Assembly: GCA_002425685.1 (NCBI GenBank)
Contig: DIMS01000035.1
Coordinates: forward strand, 1 to 8,961
Direction: 5' to 3'
Length of the DNA: 8,961 nucleotides
DNA from: Synergistaceae bacterium UBA5560
GTDB taxonomy: Bacteria; Synergistota; Synergistia; Synergistales; Aminiphilaceae
Shown piece by piece: positions 1 through 5,075 of the stretch. The notes below the pieces were generated by a model that was given only the letters and a program-made list of their open reading frames with translations, had not been told where the DNA came from and ran no database searches. How positions within the stretch are numbered: the stretch's first letter is position 1; the number at the start of each line of letters is the position of its first letter. Position numbers and translations under genes: made by a program.

Positions 1-31
1 CGCATTGACTGGATCCAGAGAAGATTTCCGC

Positions 32-40
32 GAGGAGAGG
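32..40 (+). promoter_or_regulatory. Ribosome binding site deciding the pfkA start
   Basis: The purine run GAGGAGAGG abuts the ATG at 41 but leaves a normal gap to the ATG at 47. The protein starting at 47 (MKRLAVLTSGGD) aligns with PfkA from its first residue. The 46 bases before the gene otherwise show only this site; any promoter would lie left of the window. Confidence 0.6.
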
Positions 41-46
41 ATGCCC

Positions 47-1006
47 ATGAAACGACTTGCCGTGCTCACGAGTGGTGGAGATTCTCCGGGCATGAACGCC
101 GCGATTCGTGCCGTGACAAGGGCCGCGATCTACCGCAATCTCGATGTCATCGGTGTCCGCCGCGGTTATGAAGGACTCCTCGACGGCGATGTGATTCCCC
201 TCACCAAGAGTTCCGTCGGTGGGATCATCCACCGGGGAGGGACGATCCTTCGCACGGCGAGATCCGAGCGGTTCAAGCGTCCCGAGGGTGTCAACGAGGG
301 GCTTTCCCGCCTCCGCTCTCTCGATGTGGACGGTCTCGTGGTCATCGGTGGGGACGGATCCTTTCGCGGTGCACAGGAACTTCACCTGAGGGGATTTCCT
401 GTGGTGGGCATCCCCGGCACCATCGACAACGATCTCTGGGGGACGGATGCCACCATCGGCTTCGACACGGCGGTGAACACCGCCCTCGATGCGGTGGTGA
501 AGCTGCGGGACACCGCAAGCAGTCACGACCGCCTCTTTGTCGTGGAGGTCATGGGGCGCCATTCCGGGTGGATCGCACTCTCCGTCGGCGTGGCGAGCGG
601 CGCGGAACACGTGGTGATTCCCGAGGTCTCCTTCGAGTTGGGGCGGCTCTGCGACAAGCTCCACTATGCGAAGAAGCGGGGCAAGACGCACTCTCTCATC
701 GTGCTCGCCGAAGGGGTCATGCCGGCTCAGGAGCTGGCGTCGCTGCTTTCCGACACGGCGGGGTACGATGCACGCATCACCGTGCTGGGGCACATTCAGC
801 GCGGCGGAGGGCCTTCCGCCGCGGACGCGATTCTGGCGTCCCGCCTTGGCGCCTTTGCGGTGGAGAGCCTTTGCGACGGAGAGAAGGGGATCATGGTCGG
901 GTGTGTGAACGGCGCGATGCAGGCCGTTCCTCTGGAAAAGACCTGGACCGAACGCAAGATTCTTCCTCCGGAGCTGTTGGAACTTGTGGAAATGCTCAGC
1001 ATCTAA
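47..1006 (+). CDS. pfkA: ATP-dependent 6-phosphofructokinase
   Basis: Cytoplasmic enzyme that phosphorylates fructose 6-phosphate to fructose 1,6-bisphosphate, the committed step of glycolysis. The 319-aa product matches the usual bacterial PfkA length (E. coli 320) and aligns with almost no offset. It shows the N-terminal TSGGDSPGMNAAIR loop, GGDGS at 101-105, PGTIDND at 123-129 with catalytic Asp127, MGR at 169-171, Glu187 and a GHIQRGG segment. Gly104 and Gly124 are the residues of ATP-using enzymes; pyrophosphate-using ones carry Asp and Lys there. Arg21, Arg25 and Arg154 of the allosteric effector site are kept, so ADP/PEP control is likely (inference). I chose the ATG at 47 because the purine-rich SD at 32-40 sits 6-9 nt ahead of it. 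The in-frame ATG at 41 is too close to that SD, and the TTG at 5 gives a non-homologous extension. The next gene follows after 13 nt. Confidence 0.96.
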   Translation: MKRLAVLTSGGDSPGMNAAIRAVTRAAIYRNLDVIGVRRGYEGLLDGDVIPLTKSSVGGIIHRGGTILRTARSERFKRPEGVNEGLSRLRSLDVDGLVVIGGDGSFRGAQELHLRGFPVVGIPGTIDNDLWGTDATIGFDTAVNTALDAVVKLRDTASSHDRLFVVEVMGRHSGWIALSVGVASGAEHVVIPEVSFELGRLCDKLHYAKKRGKTHSLIVLAEGVMPAQELASLLSDTAGYDARITVLGHIQRGGGPSAADAILASRLGAFAVESLCDGEKGIMVGCVNGAMQAVPLEKTWTERKILPPELLELVEMLSI

Positions 1007-1019
1007 GGATGTGCGCATC

Positions 1020-1970
1020 ATGACCGATGTGGTGATTTCTGCGGTGCGACGCGAAGTCCAACTCGACGACGCGCCGTTTCTGGCCGTCGCGAAGGATGTG
1101 GCGGAGTGTGTTGCCTCCGGAAGGACCGGGAGAGGCATCTCCGGCCTGGGGAGCGTGTCGGTGTGGCGTTCCGCCGTCGCTCTTCTGGAGAAGTCTGAAC
1201 GGATTGCCGTCGTGACGGGGTTTTTCGTTCCGGAAAAGGAGGATGCCTCTTCGGAAGGGGTCTGTTCAGCCCGCCCTCGCGGTGCGGCGGAGACGGACGG
1301 GCCGCCGGGAGCGGTGATTCTGGGGCGTGCTCTCGTCCGCCTGGGGAAGGAGGTTTCCCTCGTGACTGATGCGCTCTGCGCGCCCGCGTTGGAAGCCTGC
1401 TCCACCGCCGTCGGGGGGCCTCCCGTGCGATGTGCCGCCGCCGGCCCGGAGGTGCTGGCGGCAGATCCCCGGGCGCTCGTGTTTCTCGAACGGCTTGGCC
1501 GCTCCGCGGATGGACGGTACCGCAACATGCGGGGAGAGGACATTTCGGCGATCACACCGCCGCTCGACGATGCCGTACCTCTCGCTCGGGAAGCGGGGAT
1601 CCCTGTTCTGGCCATCGGAGACGGGGGCAACGAGGCTGGTATGGGAGCGTTGGGAGAGGGGCTTGTCAGGGCTGTTCCCGGCTTTGCCGCCGCTCTGAGC
1701 GTCGTCGCCGCCGACGTGGCTCTTCCCGTGGACGTTTCGAACTGGGGGGGCTACGGGCTCGCGGTGCTTCTTTCTCTTCGTTCCGGAAAACGGCTCGGCC
1801 ATCTTCCCGGGGAGGAGCAGACCATGCTCCGGGCTCTCGTTGCGGCGGGTGCCGTGGATGGGGTTACCAAGCGGTGTGAACTCTCGGTGGATGGCCTTTC
1901 CCTTCGAGAGCACTGTCGCTTGGTGTGGCGGCTCGAAGACCTGCGCGTCCGAAGCAGCCCCGGTCGGTGA
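1020..1970 (+). CDS. DUF4392 protein, D-glutamate cyclase-like
   Basis: The 316-aa soluble protein resembles the DUF4392 family, whose domain forms the C-terminal half of the mammalian mitochondrial D-glutamate cyclase (DGLUCY), which converts D-glutamate to 5-oxo-D-proline. Visible family-type motifs are TGFFVP (66-71), ETDGPPGA (91-98), a conserved block from ERLGR to MRGEDIS (157-176), the glycine-rich IGDGGNEAGMG (199-209) and DVSNWGGYGL (238-247). There is no signal peptide or membrane segment. The ATG at 1020 follows AAGGAT by about 9 nt; the in-frame GTG at 984 would overlap pfkA and is unlikely. It probably shares a transcript with pfkA, 13 nt upstream, and is closed by the terminator at 1981. 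The family assignment is from motif recall and is fairly secure. The bacterial substrate is inferred from the animal enzyme. Confidence 0.78.
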   Translation: MTDVVISAVRREVQLDDAPFLAVAKDVAECVASGRTGRGISGLGSVSVWRSAVALLEKSERIAVVTGFFVPEKEDASSEGVCSARPRGAAETDGPPGAVILGRALVRLGKEVSLVTDALCAPALEACSTAVGGPPVRCAAAGPEVLAADPRALVFLERLGRSADGRYRNMRGEDISAITPPLDDAVPLAREAGIPVLAIGDGGNEAGMGALGEGLVRAVPGFAAALSVVAADVALPVDVSNWGGYGLAVLLSLRSGKRLGHLPGEEQTMLRALVAAGAVDGVTKRCELSVDGLSLREHCRLVWRLEDLRVRSSPGR

Positions 1971-1980
1971 AGGTGCGGAT

Positions 1981-2017
1981 GAAGGTCCGCCCCCTAGGGG
2001 GCGGACCTTCCGTTTTT
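1981..2017 (+). terminator. Intrinsic terminator after the pfkA unit
   Basis: Bases 1981-2010 form a perfect 30-nt palindrome, arms GAAGGTCCGCCCC around a central CTAG, followed by C-G-TTTTT at 2011-2017. This is a strong rho-independent terminator for the + strand. The convergent ECF gene ends at 2017, so the same hairpin also forms 6 nt past its stop codon. On the - strand there is no T run after the stem, so termination there would be weaker. Confidence 0.9.
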
Positions 2018-2517
2018 CAGCGGACCGCCGGAGTTTTTCCGAGAATGCGGCGTTCGAGAAGCGGCACGAGCACAAGGGCGACGGCAGCGCCCACGCCGGT
2101 CTGAAGGAGATCTGTGGCGAACTCCACGGGAATCGCCGCACGCCCGTAGAGCGCTCCTGCGGTGAGGCTGTACCCGGAGGCCATGACCGCCGCGCCGGCG
2201 GCGAGAGCGATGTATCTGTTTCGGCGGGCGAGGCGTCCGACGAGATAGCCCTCGGCACCCTTGATCACCGCAGTAATAGGTGCCCACAGGGGATAGCCCA
2301 GGACGAGATCGGCGATGGCGGCGCCGATGCCGCCTGCGGCGGCGCCGTATCTGCCGCCCAGGAGGATCGCCACGGTATAGATGACGCCCTCTCCGAGGTT
2401 GAAATAGATCCGGAATCCCGGAAGGGGAACGTGGATCATGGTAGCCACCGTTACGGCAGCGGCCAAAATCGCGCCGAGGGCAACGCTCCGTGCGGGATGG
2501 TCCTTTCTCTCGTTCAT
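2017..2517 (-). CDS. ECF transporter S component (substrate-binding membrane subunit)
   Basis: Small integral membrane protein (166 aa) that captures a vitamin or related micronutrient for an energy-coupling-factor ABC importer. The N-terminal helix carries the alanine-rich ALGAILAAAVTVATM pattern (13-27) by which S subunits dock on the EcfT scaffold. It is followed by a loop resembling the NLGEGVIY signature (40-47), helices around 48-72 and 103-123, the family signature GYPLWAP...IKGAEG (74-90), and a last helix around 137-155. This pattern matches the COG4720 / PF07155 group, named after riboflavin transporters but mixed in substrate. The ATG at 2517 has a perfect AGGAGG (2525-2530 on the + strand) 7 nt upstream. 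No ATPase or EcfT gene is nearby, so it presumably uses a shared EcfAA'T module encoded elsewhere (inference). I recognise no vitamin riboswitch upstream, so the substrate cannot be called. Confidence 0.88.
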   Translation of the reverse strand: MNERKDHPARSVALGAILAAAVTVATMIHVPLPGFRIYFNLGEGVIYTVAILLGGRYGAAAGGIGAAIADLVLGYPLWAPITAVIKGAEGYLVGRLARRNRYIALAAGAAVMASGYSLTAGALYGRAAIPVEFATDLLQTGVGAAVALVLVPLLERRILGKTPAVR

Positions 2518-2560
2518 GAAAAATCCTCCTGTGTGTGAAAAAGAGTGTTTTCCTGCCGAC

Positions 2561-2615
2561 CACGCATCCATTCTAGAGAGCCTTGTATGAAAAAGGCAGA
2601 TCCAGAGGATGCGTG
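2561..2615. repeat. Inverted repeat upstream of the ECF gene
   Basis: CACGCATCC at 2561-2569 is perfectly complementary to GGATGCGTG at 2607-2615. Inside lies a second 5-bp pair, GCCTT at 2580-2584 with AAGGC at 2593-2597. It could be a two-tier RNA hairpin in a longer leader of the ECF gene, or a DNA element framing its promoter. Function is unknown. Confidence 0.5.
2570..2598 (-). promoter_or_regulatory. Possible promoter for the ECF S subunit
   Basis: Read on the - strand, TGCCTT (2593-2598) and TAGAAT (2570-2575) are 17 bp apart, giving a start near 2563 and a leader of about 45 nt. The -10 is reasonable and the -35 poor. It sits inside the loop of the 2561-2615 inverted repeat. Confidence 0.3.
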
Positions 2616-2676
2616 AAAACGGGTCGTTCTGGACCTAGTGAAAGGAGACCAGCGCGGAACCCTCTGAAATCGCCGC

Positions 2677-2705
2677 TTGCGGAGGGCGAAAGGAGCAGGT
2701 ATACT
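2677..2705 (+). promoter_or_regulatory. Sigma70-type promoter for the transaldolase-rho unit
   Basis: TTGCGG (2677-2682) and TATACT (2700-2705) are separated by exactly 17 bp, close to the consensus for the primary sigma factor. Transcription would start near 2712, leaving about 268 nt of leader before the transaldolase ATG. It is the best promoter-like match I found between the two divergent genes. Confidence 0.6.
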
Positions 2706-2710
2706 ACCTG
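2696..2710. promoter_or_regulatory. Operator-like inverted repeat over the -10 box
   Basis: CAGGTA-TAC-TACCTG is a perfect 6-bp inverted repeat with a 3-bp centre, and it contains the whole -10 hexamer. A dimeric repressor bound here would block RNA polymerase. No regulator gene is adjacent and I do not recognise the motif as a known operator, so a regulatory role is inferred from placement only. Confidence 0.45.
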
Positions 2711-2979
2711 ACGGGGCGCATGCACGTGCAGCGTTCTTTTTGTGTGTTGTACGGCAGTGTGCAATGCATTTCCCACGCGAGGCGACATCTTCCGGTTCCA
2801 TCCGAAAAAAGCGACGTCGATACGCCGACGTTCTTGAGTCCGGATTTGAGACGACGGCTTCGTTTTCTTCGAGGAATCCGCATCGTTCCTTTCCGTCCTT
2901 CCCGACGTCGACGAGGAGTGTCGTCTATGCATTTTCCTTCCTGAAATTTCACGTTCCTGAAGAATGGAGGACTGGTTTT

Positions 2980-3660
2980 ATGCGCTTTTTTCTGGATACG
3001 GCGAACCTTGATGAGATTCAAAAAGGCGTCGCCTGGGGCGTCGTGAGCGGTGTCACCACGAATCCCACTCTCGTCGCCAGAGAGGAAGGGGTCGTGTTCG
3101 CCGACCGAATCCGCGAAATTTGTGCTCTCGTTGAAGGTCCGGTCAGTGCGGAAGTTCTTTCTCTCGATACCGAGGGTATGGTTTCCGAGGCGTTGCCCCT
3201 CGCTGCAATCGCTCCGAACGTTGTGGTGAAGATTCCCATGACCCCCGAAGGAATGGGAGCGGTGCGCCGACTGACGGTAAAGGGAATTGCCACGAATGTG
3301 ACGCTGGTTTTCTCTCCCCAGCAGGCCCTTCTCGCCGCCGCGGCGGGTGCGACCTACGTGAGTCCCTTTCTGGGAAGGCTCGACGATGTGGGAGAGTACG
3401 GCATCGGACTGGTGGAGGAGATCGCCAGCATCTACGATGTCCAGGGAATCGACACGGAGATCATCGCCGCGAGCGTCAGGCATCCACGGCACGTTGCGGA
3501 TGCGGCGGCGGCAGGAGCACATATCGCCACCCTGCCTTTCAAGGTCCTCCGGCAGCTTTTCGATCATCCTCTCACCACGTCCGGCATCGAACGTTTCCTT
3601 GAGGACTGGAGACGCTCGAACAGGCGCCCCGCATCGGAGAACGGAAGCCTCCATGGCTGA
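2980..3660 (+). CDS. Transaldolase, small fructose-6-phosphate aldolase-like family
   Basis: 226-aa class I aldolase of the FSA/TalC family, acting in the non-oxidative pentose phosphate pathway by moving a dihydroxyacetone unit between sugar phosphates. The barrel starts with FLDTAN and carries GVTTNPTLV (24-32), the Schiff-base Lys84 in VVVKIPMT, NVTLVFS (106-112) and YVSPFLGRLDD (126-136). Two residues separate true transaldolases from fructose-6-phosphate aldolase: E. coli FSA has Gln59 and Tyr131, while this protein has Glu58 and Phe130. That favours transaldolase. The ATG at 2980 has GGAGG at 2966-2970, and longer in-frame starts add no homologous sequence. The last 10-12 residues after the final helix are a hydrophilic tail. 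The stop lies inside the rho start region (8-nt overlap), so the two are probably translationally coupled. The leader upstream is long. Confidence 0.92.
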   Translation: MRFFLDTANLDEIQKGVAWGVVSGVTTNPTLVAREEGVVFADRIREICALVEGPVSAEVLSLDTEGMVSEALPLAAIAPNVVVKIPMTPEGMGAVRRLTVKGIATNVTLVFSPQQALLAAAAGATYVSPFLGRLDDVGEYGIGLVEEIASIYDVQGIDTEIIAASVRHPRHVADAAAAGAHIATLPFKVLRQLFDHPLTTSGIERFLEDWRRSNRRPASENGSLHG

Positions 3661-5023
3661 TGCGCAGAACGCACAACCCCCGAAACAGGACGCGGCGCTT
3701 CCGCCGCAGCCCGATATGGAGGAGAACGGCTCGCTTGAAGCCGCCGAATCCGTCAAGGCTGGCACGGCCAGGCCGAAGCATTCTTTCGGTGCCCTTTGCG
3801 GCCTCAATGTGGCGGAACTCCGGAAAGTCGCCAGAGAAGTGGGTGTCACGGGAGCGTCGGCGCTCCGCAAGGACGATCTGGTGGTGGCCATCCTCAAGGA
3901 GCAATCGGAGAAGATGGGACACCGTTTCGGGGGCGGAACGCTCGAAGTGCTCGCGGAGGGATACGGGTTTCTTCGTCCGAAGGGGCTTCTTCCGAGCGAT
4001 CACGACATTTACGTCTCCGCGTCCCAGATCCGCCGGTTCGGGCTCCGCAACGGAGATGTCGTCTGGGGTGTCATCAGGGCTCCCAAGGACCAGGAGCATT
4101 ACGAGGCGCTTCTCCGGGTCGAACTGGTGAATTTCTCGGACCCCGAAGCGGCAAGGAGGCGTCCCCATTTCGAGCATCTGGTCCCCATCTTTCCGAACCA
4201 ACGCCTCCGTCTCGAGACGGAGGCTCGTCAGATCGCTCCACGCCTGGTGGATCTTTTCTCTCCCATCGGAAAAGGACAACGGGCCCTCCTCGTTTCTCCC
4301 CCGAAGGCCGGAAAAACAACGCTTCTCAAGCAGCTTGCCAACGCCATTACCACAAACCATCAGGAAGTCATCCTCATGGTTCTTCTCATTGACGAGCGTC
4401 CCGAGGAAGTCACGGACATGGCCCGCTCGGTGGACGGAGAGATCATCGCCTCCACTTTCGACCGGCCTGCGGAGGAGCACATGCGTGTGGCTAACCTTGC
4501 GTTGGAGAAGGCCAAGAGGCTCGTGGAGGTGGGGAAGGACGTGGTCCTTCTTCTCGACTCCATCACGCGCCTTGCCCGGGCGTCCAATCTGGTGGTTCCG
4601 CCTTCGGGACGGACCCTCTCGGGAGGCATGGACCCGGCGGCTCTCTATTTTCCCAAGCGGTTCTTCGGAGCTGCGCGAAACATAGAGGACGGGGGGAGTC
4701 TCACCATCATCGGAACGGCCCTCGTCGAGACCGGGAGCCGGATGGACGAAGTGATCTACGAAGAGTTCAAGGGTACCGGCAATATGGAAGTGCACCTCAC
4801 CAGAAAACTCGCGGAGCAGCGTGTTTTCCCCGCCATCGACATCGCGCGTTCCGGAACGCGGCGGGAGGAACTGCTTCTCGGAGAGGACGAACTACAGCGG
4901 GTGTGGATTCTGCGGCGCCGCGTCGGCAGTGTGGACGAGGCGGAGGCGCTGGGCCTTATCATCGACAAGCTCAAGCAGGCATCCACGAACAGGGACTTTC
5001 TCAATACGATCAAGGGAGCCTGA
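3653..5023 (+). CDS. rho: Transcription termination factor Rho
   Basis: Hexameric RNA-dependent ATPase that loads on C-rich nascent RNA and releases stalled transcripts. The 456-aa product has a disordered, charged N-terminal extension of about 45 residues, a helical Rho_N segment (about 46-85), a cold-shock-like RNA-binding fold (about 92-165, with LAEGYGFLR near 100-107), and a RecA-type motor with Walker A PPKAGKT (216-222), LLIDERPEEV (244-253), Walker B VVLLLDS (297-303), Q-loop TLSGGMD (321-327) and R-loop GTGNMEVHLTRK (374-385), ending SGTRREELL. All motor motifs look intact. The ATG at 3653 overlaps the transaldolase stop, with only a modest GGAAG about 5 nt upstream, which fits coupling to upstream translation. 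E. coli Rho is 419 aa; the extra length is the N-terminal tail. The long leader of the operon may allow autoregulation (inference). Confidence 0.97.
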   Translation: MADAQNAQPPKQDAALPPQPDMEENGSLEAAESVKAGTARPKHSFGALCGLNVAELRKVAREVGVTGASALRKDDLVVAILKEQSEKMGHRFGGGTLEVLAEGYGFLRPKGLLPSDHDIYVSASQIRRFGLRNGDVVWGVIRAPKDQEHYEALLRVELVNFSDPEAARRRPHFEHLVPIFPNQRLRLETEARQIAPRLVDLFSPIGKGQRALLVSPPKAGKTTLLKQLANAITTNHQEVILMVLLIDERPEEVTDMARSVDGEIIASTFDRPAEEHMRVANLALEKAKRLVEVGKDVVLLLDSITRLARASNLVVPPSGRTLSGGMDPAALYFPKRFFGAARNIEDGGSLTIIGTALVETGSRMDEVIYEEFKGTGNMEVHLTRKLAEQRVFPAIDIARSGTRREELLLGEDELQRVWILRRRVGSVDEAEALGLIIDKLKQASTNRDFLNTIKGA

Positions 5024-5062
5024 GTTCTCGTCCGTGTTTTTTCCGCTCAGGCCATCCACCAA

Positions 5063-5069
5063 GGGAGGG
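5063..5069 (+). promoter_or_regulatory. Ribosome binding site supporting a TTG start
   Basis: GGGAGGG lies 6 nt before the in-frame TTG at 5076. No in-frame ATG exists before the membrane segment, and the frame upstream runs back into rho. The nearby ATG at 5071 is out of frame and too close to the site. Confidence 0.65.
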
Positions 5070-5075
5070 AATGCC

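Larger units (their letters stand above)
2518..2979. other. Divergent intergenic region between ECF S subunit and transaldolase
   Basis: These 462 bp hold no convincing gene. Open frames crossing it, including a long in-frame extension ahead of the transaldolase, give low-complexity Arg/Ser-rich products without usual start sites. Going right it contains the ECF ribosome site, an inverted repeat (2561-2615), a weak leftward promoter, a good rightward promoter with an overlapping inverted repeat (2677-2710), a 10-nt palindrome (2721-2730), a short hairpin (2814-2831), pyrimidine-rich stretches (2881-2903 and 2932-2941) and the transaldolase SD (2966-2970). I compared both strands from memory with TPP, FMN, cobalamin, glycine, lysine, preQ1, guanidine and T-box leaders and recognised none. 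Confidence 0.7.

Noticed and set aside
1..46. Tail of an upstream gene
   Set aside because: A TGA at 7-9 could end one, but too few bases are present to support any call.
1266..2258. Long antisense open frame (330 codons) across the DUF4392 gene
   Set aside because: The product is Arg/Pro-rich without recognisable motifs. It overlaps a gene with clear family motifs and is a common artefact of GC-rich codon use.
2630..2670. Guanidine/ykkC or T-box leader on the minus strand (GGGTTCCGCG core)
   Set aside because: Only the short GGGTTCCGCG matches. The other conserved blocks of ykkC RNAs (ACACGG, AAAAGCCCGGGAGA) and the T-box AGGGTGGNACCGCG are missing.
2677..2979. In-frame N-terminal extension of the transaldolase by about 100 residues
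   Set aside because: The extension is Arg/Ser/Phe-rich and unlike any aldolase. The protein aligns with its family from the ATG at 2980, which has its own good SD.
2518..2979. tRNA or small structured RNA gene in the intergenic region
   Set aside because: No cloverleaf, no CCA-ending acceptor pairing and no recognisable RNA family core on either strand.
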